Of a stretch of DNA of 33,885 nt, positions 17,381 to 27,200 are shown one piece after another. The translations under genes were made by a program, and so were the position numbers. The notes below the pieces were generated by a model. That model searched no databases and had not been told where the DNA came from. It was given only the letters and a program-made list of their open reading frames with translations. How positions within the stretch are numbered: position 1 is the stretch's first letter; every line of letters starts with the position of its first letter. Origin of the DNA: an uncultured Pseudomonadota bacterium (lineage in GTDB: Bacteria; Desulfobacterota; Binatia; Binatales; Binataceae); contig CALAOW010000116.1 in NCBI GenBank assembly GCA_937889395.1, positions 1 through 33,885 on the forward strand. The letters run 5' to 3'.

Positions 17381-18244
17381 ATGCGAGTAATAGGCACGGT
17401 CAAGGAAATCTGGCGATACCCAGTCAAGTCGATGGCCGGCGAACGAATGCAGCGCGCAAACGTCGGCGTGCTTGGAATCCATGGCGATCGCGGATGGGCG
17501 ATTCGCGACGAAAAGGCCGGCGAGATACGCAACGCGCGCAAGCTGCCCAGGCTGCTGCACTGCGTCGCCGTGTATATGCGCGAGCCATCCGAGAACGATG
17601 TGCCACCCGTTCAAATCACGATGCCCGACGGAACGACTTTTAGATCCGACTCCGCCGAGGCCAATGCCAGGCTCTCCGAGCTGCTCGGGCGACCCGTTTC
17701 GATCTGGCCGATACAGCCGCCGACCGAGCGCGACTTCCTTCGGCGTGGCACGCCCGACAATCCCGACTTCACCGCCGAGATGCGCGCGGTCTTCGGGCGG
17801 CTGGAAGATGAGCCGCTGCCTGACTTCTCGACGATGCCGCCGCAGATTCTCGAATTCACGTCGCCGTTGGGCACTTACTTTGACGTGTTTCCGTTTCACC
17901 TGATTACGACCGCGTCGCTGAGCGCGCTCGCCAGCCGCAATCCTGCCGCCGATTTCAACTCGCGCCGGTTTCGGCCCAACGTTCTGGTCGAGACTGAGCG
18001 CGGCATCGAAGGATTGGCCGAGGCCGAATGGTCGGGGCGGACGATCCAAATCGGCGCAACGCGCATCAAGCTCGAGATGCCCGCCGTGCGATGCCTGATA
18101 CCGACGCTCGACCAGCCCGGATTGCCGAAAGATCCCTCGGTGCTGCGAACCGTCGTGCGCGACGCAGCGCAAAATCTCGGCGCATACGCGACCATCGCAA
18201 CCGGCGGGGCCATCGCGGTCGGCGACGAAGTCGCGCTCGAATAG
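17381..18244 (+). CDS. MOSC domain-containing protein
   Basis: The 287-residue product has a MOSC N-terminal beta-barrel region (IWRYPVKSMAGE, 10-21; HGDRGWAIRDEKAGE) and a MOSC domain with FNSRRFRPNVLVE (192-204) and the Cys-containing segment MPAVRCLIPTLDQPG (C238), where the molybdenum cofactor thiolate ligand lies in mARC/YcbX-type proteins. Those proteins reduce N-hydroxylated or other substrates with Mo cofactor; electron donors are not encoded nearby. The ATG at 17381 has GAGG upstream. It is a single gene, divergent from the lipoprotein unit, and converges with the second GNAT gene with a 15-bp gap. Confidence 0.85.
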   Translation: MRVIGTVKEIWRYPVKSMAGERMQRANVGVLGIHGDRGWAIRDEKAGEIRNARKLPRLLHCVAVYMREPSENDVPPVQITMPDGTTFRSDSAEANARLSELLGRPVSIWPIQPPTERDFLRRGTPDNPDFTAEMRAVFGRLEDEPLPDFSTMPPQILEFTSPLGTYFDVFPFHLITTASLSALASRNPAADFNSRRFRPNVLVETERGIEGLAEAEWSGRTIQIGATRIKLEMPAVRCLIPTLDQPGLPKDPSVLRTVVRDAAQNLGAYATIATGGAIAVGDEVALE

Positions 18245-18259
18245 CAGGCTTCGAGGTCG

Positions 18260-18721
18260 TCAACGGAGTACCTTGATCATTTCGATGGTCTCCACCGGCT
18301 CCCCGCACTCTGTGCCTTCATAGCGACGCTGTTCAGTCCAACCGCGCTGCTTATAAAATTCGAGGGCTCCCACATTGAAGGCCCGCACTTCGAGTCTCGC
18401 CTCTCGATGGTCCGCGCCAATTCGGCGTTCCACCTCGTCCATCAGTCGAGAGCCGATTCGCTGCCTCTTACGCTTCGGCTCGAGGTGAATGGCATTGAGC
18501 CAATTCCCTTCTATATGGAACATGCCCACAACTGCGCCGCCGGCCGCAGCTACAACGAACGCTCTCCACTTGTCCTCGGCATAATGGCGAGCCGGGTCAT
18601 GCGTCGCGAATCGCTGAACCGCAACAAGAGGCAACTCTGGCGCCCACGTGGTCAGCCAGGAACGTCGCAGAATTGAAATCAAGGCCGATAGATCGGCTTC
18701 CATAGCGGGGCGAATTTCCAT
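18260..18721 (-). CDS. GNAT-family N-acetyltransferase
   Basis: The 153-residue product starts MEIRPAMEADLSALISI and shows the GNAT signature: FHIEGNWLNAIHLEP strand, then the acetyl-CoA loop KRKRQRIGSRLMDEVE (Q/R-x-x-G-x-R type), and ARLEVRAFNVGALEFYKQRGWT, the motif B that often supplies the Tyr general acid. It belongs to the same broad family as the gene at 89 but differs in sequence. The substrate is unknown. It is transcribed toward the MOSC gene, with no clear terminator in the 15-bp gap. Confidence 0.85.
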   Translation of the reverse strand: MEIRPAMEADLSALISILRRSWLTTWAPELPLVAVQRFATHDPARHYAEDKWRAFVVAAAGGAVVGMFHIEGNWLNAIHLEPKRKRQRIGSRLMDEVERRIGADHREARLEVRAFNVGALEFYKQRGWTEQRRYEGTECGEPVETIEMIKVLR

Positions 18722-18990
18722 CGGACGTCTTTCCTTGCCGTCGGCAGGGTAGCGGTGGCCGAGTGACGATTACAGGGTGATTTTTATGCCGTCGAATTTT
18801 GTGAAGGTGAAGCCCGCCGAATTTTCATTGTAGTACTTACGCCGATCGCACAACACGCTTATCGTGATCGCTTCGCCTGGCGGAAGCGAGGGGTGCAAAT
18901 ACAAGCAATAAACGAAAGAATCGCAAACGCCGGACTTTACGCGCGATGGCGCAAGCCTGCTAAAGTAGCGGGAGTTGAAGGAGAACAGTT

Positions 18991-20076
18991 ATGCGCGCGG
19001 CCGTAATGCGAGGCAAAAAGCTCGTCGTCGATAACATTCCCACGCCGGCTCCTGGAGCGGGCGAGGTGCTGGTTAAAACGCTCGCGTGCGGAATATGCGG
19101 GTCCGACCTGCACACGCTCAAGTACGGCGCGAAGCTCGTCGAGGCGTCGCGAAAATCCGGAGCGCCGTTCGTGATGGATCTCACTCGCGACGTCGTGATG
19201 GGTCACGAGTTCTGCGCGGAGGTGGTCGATTACGGGCCGCAGTCGCAAAAACGATTGAAGCCAGGGACGCGCGTGTGTTCGATGCCGGTGCTGATCAAGG
19301 CCGGCGGCGTCGAGTCGGTCGGCTACTCGAATGACAGTCCGGGCGGCTACGGCGAACTGATGCGGCTGACGGAGTTTCTGCTGCTCGAGGTGCCCAACGG
19401 GCTTTCCACCGAGCGCGCGGCGCTGACGGAGCCGATGGCGGTGGGCTATCACGCGGTGCAGAAAGCGCGGATGGCCAAGGATGACGCGCCGCTGGTTATA
19501 GGATGCGGGCCGGTGGGCCTGGCGGTGATTGCGGCGCTCAAGCTTGGCGGCGTATATCCAATCGTGGCTGCGGATTTTTCGCAGCGACGGCGCGAACTGG
19601 CGCGGCAGATGGGCGCAGACGTCGTCGTCGATCCAAAAGAGAAGTCGCCGTACGAGAGCTGGCGGCAGATGGCGACGTACAGCGATCCCGCCAAGGCGCC
19701 GATGCTGCCGCCGTGGATGCCGGGACCGGCGGTCAGGCCCGCGGTGATCTTCGAGTGCGTGGGCGTGCCGGGCGTGATCGACTCGATCATGTTGGCGGCG
19801 CCCGGCAATGCGCGGATCGTGGTGGTGGGAGTATGCATGGATCGCGACCAGATCGAGCCGCTCACAGGAATCAGCAAAGAGCTGAATATCCAGTTCGTGC
19901 TCGGCTATTCGCCCGAAGAGTTCGCGGCGACGCTGAGCCATTTAGCCGAGGGACGGGTCAACGGCGACGCGATGATCACGGGCAAGGTCGGCCTGGAAGG
20001 AGTGGCGAAGGCGTTCGAGGACCTCGCGTCACCGGAGAGGCACGCCAAGATCCTCGTCGAGCCGTGGCATAGCTGA
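18991..20076 (+). CDS. Zinc-dependent medium-chain dehydrogenase/reductase
   Basis: The 361-residue product has the catalytic-zinc motif CGICGSDLH (C36 as ligand) and GHEFC (H72, E73), and a Rossmann motif VIGCGPVGLAVIAALKLGG from about 169. The structural-zinc lobe, normally four closely spaced Cys, is missing: the segment LKPGTRVCSMPVLIKAGG has a single Cys. That places it with MDR members lacking the structural zinc, so the substrate is hard to guess. GGAGAA lies 7 bases before the ATG. The 268 bp upstream hold no recognised gene. It converges with the MetE-like gene, with a 22-bp gap. Confidence 0.85.
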   Translation: MRAAVMRGKKLVVDNIPTPAPGAGEVLVKTLACGICGSDLHTLKYGAKLVEASRKSGAPFVMDLTRDVVMGHEFCAEVVDYGPQSQKRLKPGTRVCSMPVLIKAGGVESVGYSNDSPGGYGELMRLTEFLLLEVPNGLSTERAALTEPMAVGYHAVQKARMAKDDAPLVIGCGPVGLAVIAALKLGGVYPIVAADFSQRRRELARQMGADVVVDPKEKSPYESWRQMATYSDPAKAPMLPPWMPGPAVRPAVIFECVGVPGVIDSIMLAAPGNARIVVVGVCMDRDQIEPLTGISKELNIQFVLGYSPEEFAATLSHLAEGRVNGDAMITGKVGLEGVAKAFEDLASPERHAKILVEPWHS

Positions 20077-20098
20077 GCAGCAGGACGTTCCACACACT

Positions 20099-21262
20099 TC
20101 AGTGAAACAGACGCTGCGAGGCTAGATCGGCGCCAGCGCGCATCGCGCGCAACTTTGCCCACACGATTTCCTCGGCGACTTCGCCGAGTCCGGCGGAAGT
20201 CTCGAAGCCGCAGTCGGTCCCCGCCATCACGCGGCGCGGATCACCGATCGCGTTGGCGGCGCGCTCGAGGCGGTCAGCGACAACCTCGTAATGTTCGACG
20301 TAGTTGGTCTTGGTATCGATGACGCCGGTGACCAGGCTCATGTGATCGGGAAGCGGGAATTCCTTGAAGCAGCGATATTCGTGCTGATGGCGCGGGTTGG
20401 CGGCTTCCAAAACGAGAGCGCCGACGTTGGCGCGGTAGAGCAGCGGCAGAATCTGGGCAAGCGGGACATCAAGGTCATGCGGCGCCTGGTAGTTTCCCCA
20501 GCATACGTGCATGCGGACGCGATCGGGCGCGATTCCATGCAGAGCGCGATTCATCGCGGCGATGTTCAGTTCGACGTACTCGAGGAAATCAGCGAGCGGA
20601 CGGTCGGCGTACGACGTGTGCCGCTCCATCGCGAGGTCCGGGCAATCGACCTGCAGAACGAATCCCTTCGATACTATGTACTCGTACTCAGTATGTAGTG
20701 CTTTGGCGACTGCGATTACATACTTTTCATAGTTCTCGTAATACTCATTGAGCATCGCCGACGCGATTATTCCCGGCGACGGCGCAGTCATAAACGGCTC
20801 GGCGAATTTCCCGGGCTGATCGGCGAGGATACGCAGGGTATCGGCGCATTCGAGATCGACGGCGTCGCAGTCGCGGTACTCGACCTCGCCAATTGCCTTC
20901 GGCGCGTGCAGCAGATCGACCATCGAGCGCTGAAGCATCGGCGCTATCAGCTTGCTGAAGCTCTGGTAGCGGACGAGATCGCGCATGATGGGCCGCTCGC
21001 TTCGTCCGCCAAAGCCGGTCATTCGATGCTGCACGTAGGTGAAGAAGCTCTCGCGTGATTGCTCGCCGTTGTTGCCGACGTCGATTCCCGCTTCGAGTTG
21101 TTTCTGTACAACGTAGCGGGTGGATATCTCGATCTCACGGAGCATCGCGGCGCGGTCCACGTCTTCACCGCGACTACTCTTTACGAGCATCGCGATCAGG
21201 CTTTCCCGCCGCGGCAGGCTGCCGGCGTGCGTGGTTAGAATACGGCCCTCGCTCCGAAGCAT
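20099..21262 (-). CDS. MetE-like (cobalamin-independent methionine synthase II) protein
   Basis: The 387-residue product is a single-domain relative of the MetE C-terminal (betaine/UROD-like) barrel, begins MLRSEGRILTTHAGSLPR, and keeps the zinc site seen in MetE: H252 and C254 (MHVCWGN), E286 (LVLEAANPRH), and C351 (GTDCGFE). Zinc in this family activates a thiol for alkyl transfer. It lacks the N-terminal MetE domain, so it is unlikely to be a methionine synthase itself; relatives act on other thiols such as coenzyme M or act in xenobiotic and epoxide metabolism. GGGAGG lies 7 bases before the ATG. An octamer repeat lies in its leader. Confidence 0.85.
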   Translation of the reverse strand: MLRSEGRILTTHAGSLPRRESLIAMLVKSSRGEDVDRAAMLREIEISTRYVVQKQLEAGIDVGNNGEQSRESFFTYVQHRMTGFGGRSERPIMRDLVRYQSFSKLIAPMLQRSMVDLLHAPKAIGEVEYRDCDAVDLECADTLRILADQPGKFAEPFMTAPSPGIIASAMLNEYYENYEKYVIAVAKALHTEYEYIVSKGFVLQVDCPDLAMERHTSYADRPLADFLEYVELNIAAMNRALHGIAPDRVRMHVCWGNYQAPHDLDVPLAQILPLLYRANVGALVLEAANPRHQHEYRCFKEFPLPDHMSLVTGVIDTKTNYVEHYEVVADRLERAANAIGDPRRVMAGTDCGFETSAGLGEVAEEIVWAKLRAMRAGADLASQRLFH

Positions 21263-21280
21263 AGTAGTTCCTCCCGGCCT

Positions 21281-21320
21281 CTTTCACTCTTTCACTTTTT
21301 CACTTTTTCACGTTTTCACC
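21281..21320. repeat. Five-copy octamer tandem repeat
   Basis: Five 8-bp units (TCTTTCAC twice, TTTTTCAC twice, GTTTTCAC) run without spacing between the MetE-like gene (start 21262) and the hydrolase gene (start 21474). Read on the minus strand the unit is GTGAAAAA. It sits about 20 to 60 bases upstream of the MetE-like start, in its likely leader or promoter. It could be a slippage-prone tract or a row of binding sites; the sequence alone does not say which. Confidence 0.85.
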
Positions 21321-21473
21321 GGTTCGCGCTGCCAACACAGCACGCCGAGTGGAAATTTCAGGAGTGGACACTCGCGGGATCTGCTCTCGCTGGCGGCGGC
21401 ATCTGCGGGCGCCGTTACCGGGAGATTGATTCCGCATGGAGAATCATTCTAAGCATTTGCAAGGAGTCTGAAG

Positions 21474-22202
21474 ATGCCAAGGTTCAAGCGCGCCGATATA
21501 TCGATATACTACGAGGAGTACGGCACAGGGTATCCGATTCTGCTATTTGCGCCCGGCGGGATGCGCTCGAGTATCGAGTTCTGGGCCAACAGCCCGTTCG
21601 ATCCAACCAAAGAATTCGCGGCTGACTTCCGCGTGATCGCGATGGACCAGCGCAACGCAGGCAAGTCGGCCGGGCCGATCAGCGCTGATGATGGGTGGGA
21701 CACTTACACGGGCGATCATATTGCGCTGCTCGATCATCTTGGGATCAAGCAATGCCACGTGATGGGCGGGTGCATCGGATCGTCGTACTGCCTGGGAATG
21801 ATCAAAACTGCGCCGCTACGGGTCAGCGCCGCGATTCTGCAAAATCCAATCGGACTCAGCCAGCGCAATCGCGAGATGTTCTTCGCGATGTTCGACGGAT
21901 GGGCGCAGGCGCTGAAGGTGCAGCGTCCAAAGCTTGACGACTGGGCGCTGCGGCAGTTCCGCGACCGGATGTATGGCGGCGATTTCGTGTTCAACGTTTC
22001 GCGCGAATTTGTGCGCTCGTGCAAAACGCCGATGCTGATTCTTTGCGGCAACGACGACTATCATCCGGCGGAAACCTCGAAGGAAATCGCCGCGCTCGCA
22101 CCGAACTCCCAACTTATCGACAACTGGAAGACGCCCGACGTGATTGGCGCGACCGTGAAGCGCGTGCGGGAATTCCTGATCTCGCACACGCCGAAGAGTT
22201 AA
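21474..22202 (+). CDS. Alpha/beta-hydrolase fold protein with Cys nucleophile position
   Basis: The 242-residue product has the alpha/beta-hydrolase order: oxyanion segment APGGMRS (26-32), VIAMDQRNAGKS (54-65), a nucleophile elbow MGGCIGSSY (97-105) and an acid-loop segment ILCGNDDYHP (189-198). The elbow carries C100 instead of Ser. The usual catalytic His near the C-terminus is not obvious: after D194/D195 only H197 and H238 occur, and neither is in the normal loop. It may be a Cys-dependent hydrolase (as in dienelactone hydrolase), or inactive. AAGGAG precedes the ATG. Its TAA overlaps the TAA of the convergent recD gene (TTAA). Confidence 0.85.
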   Translation: MPRFKRADISIYYEEYGTGYPILLFAPGGMRSSIEFWANSPFDPTKEFAADFRVIAMDQRNAGKSAGPISADDGWDTYTGDHIALLDHLGIKQCHVMGGCIGSSYCLGMIKTAPLRVSAAILQNPIGLSQRNREMFFAMFDGWAQALKVQRPKLDDWALRQFRDRMYGGDFVFNVSREFVRSCKTPMLILCGNDDYHPAETSKEIAALAPNSQLIDNWKTPDVIGATVKRVREFLISHTPKS

Positions 22203-24250
22203 CCGGCGAGCGCCAGTTTGATCCGATCGGCGAGTCCGGAGAATCGCTCGACGCGAGAGGCAATTGCATGGTTGAGCGTCGATTCGTCGCCGACGATGAC
22301 GACCGAGGTTCTGCTGCGGCTGACGGCGGTGTAGATGAGCTCGCGGGTCAGAACCGCGACGGGTTTCTCGGGAAGAACGATGGCGATCGAATCGAACTCG
22401 GAGCCCTGCGCCTTGTGCACCGTCATCGCGTAGCTGAGCTCGACGAATTCGCGCAGTGCCTCCAATCGGAATGCGACGAAGTTGTCGCCGCGCGGAAATA
22501 TCGCCATCGGGACTTGCGAGCCGTTGCGGCGTCGGACCCACAGTCTGATTCCATTGTCGCCGTTGAAGAGTCCGCGTTCGTAGTCGTTGCGCAGCACGAT
22601 CAGCGGCTCACCAACCACGAATGGGGCGCGCTCTGCCGCGACGCCCGCGGATTCGGCGGCGCGCGAATGAAGGCGCGCGTTTATTCGCTCGGCGCCGGTT
22701 TCGAAAACGCGCGTCACGCACAAGATGCGTGATTTTCCGGCGTGCGTGAACAGGTATCGCAATCGCTCGCAGTCGGCGTCATCGAAACGGCCATCGCGTT
22801 CGACGTATTCATGCGCAACCAATTCTTCCATTTCCGCCGCGCCGCGCACTCGATCGGTGTACCAGCGATCCAGAAACGGGCCGAGTTCGCGCGACCCAGT
22901 TGCAATAAATTCGACGCCGGCGAACGTGAGTTCGTCCGGTGATGAGCGCCGCGCCACCATCGGAATATTCGATTCGTCGATTGAATTCAGGAGCTTGGCA
23001 TCGCCGTCGTTAATCGACCGGGCCGCGAGCAGAATGGATCGGCCGGCGCTGCTTTCGCTGTTCATTCGATGATTCACTTCGAGCCGCATCGATGCCGTGG
23101 TGAGCGGACCGCTATCGTCCCCGGCAGACGGGACGAGATCGCGGAACACGGAACCCGCGGCGACCGACGGCAATTGGTTCGCATCGCCGAGCAGGATCAG
23201 CCGCGCTCCGGGCTGAATCGCGTTCGTCAGTCGTTCCATCAAGGTGAGGTCGAGCATCGAACCTTCGTCGACGATCACAACCTTCGCGGAGAGCGGGTTG
23301 TTGCGATGATGGCGGAAGCGCCCGGAATCGGGCGAGTAACCGAGCATGCGATGAATCGTCGCGGGCTCGAGATGCGCGTCGAGGAGCGCCTGGTCCACAC
23401 TGTCGAGCCGTTCTATTCGCGTCAGCGACTCGCCGATGCACTCGCCCATCCGATAGGCGGCTTTTCCCGTCGGGGCCGCCAGGGCAATCTGGGAGGGATC
23501 GACGCCGAGCCGCACCATCAGACGCATGATCGCGACGATAATCGAAGTCTTGCCGGTGCCCGGACCACCTGAAACAACTGTTAATCCCATGCGCGCCGAA
23601 GCGGCAACGACGTTGCACTGCTCATCAGACATCACAATCTGTTTGCCCTGCACAATGACGGGGCGAGCAATCACACCCTGAAGCGCGCTACTGAGTTTCT
23701 CCGCGTCCGCTTGCGCTTGCGTATCCATAGTCAATAGCGCGGCAAGTCGAATAGCCAGTTCACCCTCGTAGTGATAAATGCGGTGATGAACTATATAAGG
23801 CGCGATATATAATAAGGGTTTGTATTCATCCTCCCGCCGACCGACTACCGCTGATGCGCGGCCGGATTGTATAAGGGCTTCGATCGAAGTGGCGATCGTA
23901 GCGATGGCGTCGGCGCCAAAGCCATTGGCACACAGCGAACCGAGCGCGCGGTGCATCGGCGCTTGCGAAAGCGGACCAGTCACCGGAAAGCGGGTGCTCC
24001 CGTCCTGGAGGGCGACGAGCGAGATCAGGATGAGCACGATGAGTGCTATTCGGTCATCGTCTTTCAGAGCCGGTTCAAGCGCCGCGAGCTCGGCCGCCAA
24101 GTGGACAGACTCAGGCGCAAGATTAAGCCCGGACACCGAGACTTCGAGCGCGCGCATGCGAGCGTTGAATGCGGAACGGCCACCGTCACGGGCTGAATCA
24201 AAGCGTCGCCACGCGGTATCCATTCCGAGTAATGAGTATTTCTCTTTCAC
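22199..24250 (-). CDS. recD: RecBCD alpha subunit, 5'-3' helicase
   Basis: The 683-residue product is a superfamily 1 helicase with Walker A GGPGTGKT (228-235), Walker B-type segment VVIVDEGSMLD, helicase motif LILLGDANQLPSV and the late motif YAMTVHKAQGSEFDS. Together with recB and recC it forms the exonuclease V complex, RecD being the faster 5'-3' motor and the regulator of nuclease activity. The start is GTG at 24250; its GTGA overlaps the RecB TGA, typical of translational coupling. The N-terminal 200 residues, like other RecD proteins, are less conserved. The stop overlaps the stop of the hydrolase gene on the other strand. Confidence 0.93.
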   Translation of the reverse strand: MKEKYSLLGMDTAWRRFDSARDGGRSAFNARMRALEVSVSGLNLAPESVHLAAELAALEPALKDDDRIALIVLILISLVALQDGSTRFPVTGPLSQAPMHRALGSLCANGFGADAIATIATSIEALIQSGRASAVVGRREDEYKPLLYIAPYIVHHRIYHYEGELAIRLAALLTMDTQAQADAEKLSSALQGVIARPVIVQGKQIVMSDEQCNVVAASARMGLTVVSGGPGTGKTSIIVAIMRLMVRLGVDPSQIALAAPTGKAAYRMGECIGESLTRIERLDSVDQALLDAHLEPATIHRMLGYSPDSGRFRHHRNNPLSAKVVIVDEGSMLDLTLMERLTNAIQPGARLILLGDANQLPSVAAGSVFRDLVPSAGDDSGPLTTASMRLEVNHRMNSESSAGRSILLAARSINDGDAKLLNSIDESNIPMVARRSSPDELTFAGVEFIATGSRELGPFLDRWYTDRVRGAAEMEELVAHEYVERDGRFDDADCERLRYLFTHAGKSRILCVTRVFETGAERINARLHSRAAESAGVAAERAPFVVGEPLIVLRNDYERGLFNGDNGIRLWVRRRNGSQVPMAIFPRGDNFVAFRLEALREFVELSYAMTVHKAQGSEFDSIAIVLPEKPVAVLTRELIYTAVSRSRTSVVIVGDESTLNHAIASRVERFSGLADRIKLALAG

Positions 24251-27200
24251 GCGCGGAGCTCGGAGTCGGGTTCGCGAGTCAATAGATCGGATTCATAAGT
24301 GACTATTTCATTCCACGACGGTCTTGCGAAGTAAAATCCAGCTTTCCCGTCACCGGCCTGCGAGACGCCACGAAGAAAGACGTACAAAAGACCGCCAAAC
24401 CTCGACTCGTAGTCGTGCTCGGTGTGGATATCGAGCAGGCGCACGATACCGACCGAGTAAATTTGCGCCTGCAAACGATAGTGGCGTTCGACGTGCCGTG
24501 CGACTGCGGCAGGCTCATACGATGGCAGAAGATCTCCCTTCCAATCGGCGAAGTATATTAGCTGGTCGCGCCGGAATACCAAGTCGATAAAACCCTTTAT
24601 GTAGCCCCGTCCGACGATCCACGCGCCGTCCGGGGCGTCGCCGAGCAACGAGTGATGTTTCTCGGGAATTGGATAGGCGAATTCCATTTCGGGAACTCCG
24701 GGCAGCCGGTACAGTGCGCTCTCGAGTATTGTTTCGCCCAGCGCGACCGGCGAGGTGAGCGCGTTGAAAACCATCTCGCGTCCGCGGGCCAGCCATCGCG
24801 GATCATTCACGCCGTGGCGGCGCATGGCGCTCGCGAACAACTCGCGCACGTCGTCCCGCGCCATCCAGGATTCCAGATCCGGCGCATCGCCAAAGGATTT
24901 GAAATCGAGCTTCTCGATCGCCTCATGCAGGAAAATTCCGACGTGGCGGCCGCCGGGCAAATCGAGGTTGTCGGCACGCGCATCGATCGCATCGACGCTG
25001 GTTTTGAATTCGTCGGGATCGAAGCCGGTGGCCATCCCGGTTTCGCGCGCCGTCTGAAGCGAGGTGTAAGATTCGATCATCAAGCCGCGATGCCGTACGC
25101 CCAGCTCGGCGAATTCGCGGTCAAGGCCGGCGGTCTGTGACGCCGATGCGAGCCAGTCGCACAAGGCATTCTCGTCAAGCGCCGTTTCGTCGTCCTCTTT
25201 TTCAGTTTGTGAATCGATGGATGCCGGAGCGACTACAGTTTCCGTCGTGAAGAGCGTCTCCAATCGAGCTTCGCGATCGAGGGCGCGCAGTCGATCGTTC
25301 AGTTGCGCGTAGGCGCCCGACAAGTCTCGATTCAGCGCTCCATCCGGGACGTAGGGCAGTATCAGCCGGGCGCGCGCGCGAGTCAGCGCGACGTAGAGCA
25401 ATCGCTGATCCTCCTCGTCCTGCTCTTTCTTGAGCGCGGTCTTTTCCACGTCCCGCGCCGGTTTGCCAATCGCAAGACGCCGTTGGTTTCCGTCGTGGTA
25501 GACGCTGACCCAATCGCGCCGGTTGTTTGCGAAAAATCCTCCGTAGAGAGCTACGACGCCGGCTTCGAGCCCCTTGCTTTTGTGGATCGTCATGATTTGC
25601 ACGGCGGCGCGATCGTCTTGGGAGCGTTGCACATCCGGATCGCGATCGTCGCCCGCCGGCGCCGCTCGCCCCGTGATGTAGGCGTCGAGAAGTTCGATTA
25701 TTTCCGCGAGCGAGATTCCATGGCGCGATGCATCCTGAGTCAGAATCTCGAAGATGTGTTCGTAGTTGGTGAGTTCGCGGCGATCGTCCGACAACAGCAA
25801 TTCACGTTCGACCAGTCCGCTTTGATGGAGCAAGGCGTCGAACAAGCCGGCGAAACGCCCCGCCTCGGCAAGTGCGCGCCATTCGAACAGCCTTCCGAGC
25901 ATCGGATGCGCCTCGTCGTCAAGCCGCGCAAGGTCTCCGTATTCAACCGCGAAAAAAGGCGACGCCCACGCCTTGAGACGGTTCGAGCGGCGGCCGGGTT
26001 CGTCAATTCCTCTGAGCAGGTCGAGAATGTCGGCGGCCTCGCGGGTCTGGAACAGCCCGTCCTGCTTGTAAAAGGCAAACGGGACTCCCGCCTGACGCAG
26101 GTACCTGGCAATTTCCGCGCTGTCGCGGTTGGTCCGAGTCAGGACGTAAACGTCCCTGGCTGTAATCTTGTACGGCGCCTGCTTGTCATCACAAATTTCA
26201 ATCGCGTGATCCGGGTCCGCAATAATTCGCCGTATCGCTTGCGCGATTCGCGGACCTATCGCTTCGCGCATCGGCCGCGAAAACTTGTATCGATCGTCAC
26301 GCGGCTGGAACTTCATGAGCGTCACGGGTGCGATCGGCCGGCTGTTCGCCGCGACGGCTCGCAGAGCTGGACGCCCGCATTTTACCGGATGGTTGTAGGC
26401 GATCTCACCGGTGAACAATGGCGCCGCAGCATTCTGATCGAACATCAGGTTGCACGCCTCGATCATGTCGGCGGTCGAGCGGAAATTTTCGCGCAAGTGA
26501 ACAACCGCCGCTCCTGATTTGGAGAGTTGCTCGCGCGCTTCCAGGTAAGCGTGCACGTCGGCGCCACGAAACCCGTAGATCGCCTGCTTGGGATCCCCGA
26601 TTACGAAGACGGTGTTGCCGGCGCCGCCTTCGACGAACACCTGTCGAAAGATTTTCCACTGAAGTTCGTCCGTATCCTGGAATTCGTCGATCAGCGTCAC
26701 CCGATAGCGCTCGCGTAGGGTCGCCGCGAGCGATTTGCCGCGAGGACCGTCGAGTGCGTCTGCAAGCCACGCCAGCATGTCCTCGTAGTCCAGCGTCCCG
26801 CGCTCGCGTTTTCGCGCGTCCATTCGCGCAGCGATAGCGAGCAGCAGTTCGTCCACCACGCGTTGCTCGATAGTCAGCGCGGCCTGAACCCGCTCCCCCG
26901 CGTCGACGATCGCACGCACGCGGCCGGGCATCTCGCCTGGGAAAATAGGCCGCGTTTCGGCTCGCGTGCGGCGTGCACGTTTTGGATCACAGATGGGATC
27001 GAGATCGAAACCGGACAAGACTTCGGCCAGGATCGCGGCCGATCCATCGGCACGATTGACGAGCAGCTCGAGTTCACGCGTCGCGGCGATCGCGTCGCGC
27101 CGGGCATCATCTGTGACCGCCGCGAGCCGGAAGGCGTCCACCAAGGCGCCGGCATCGAACGCGCTGGCCAGATCGGTCAACGCCTGTTGATTGAGTTCGC

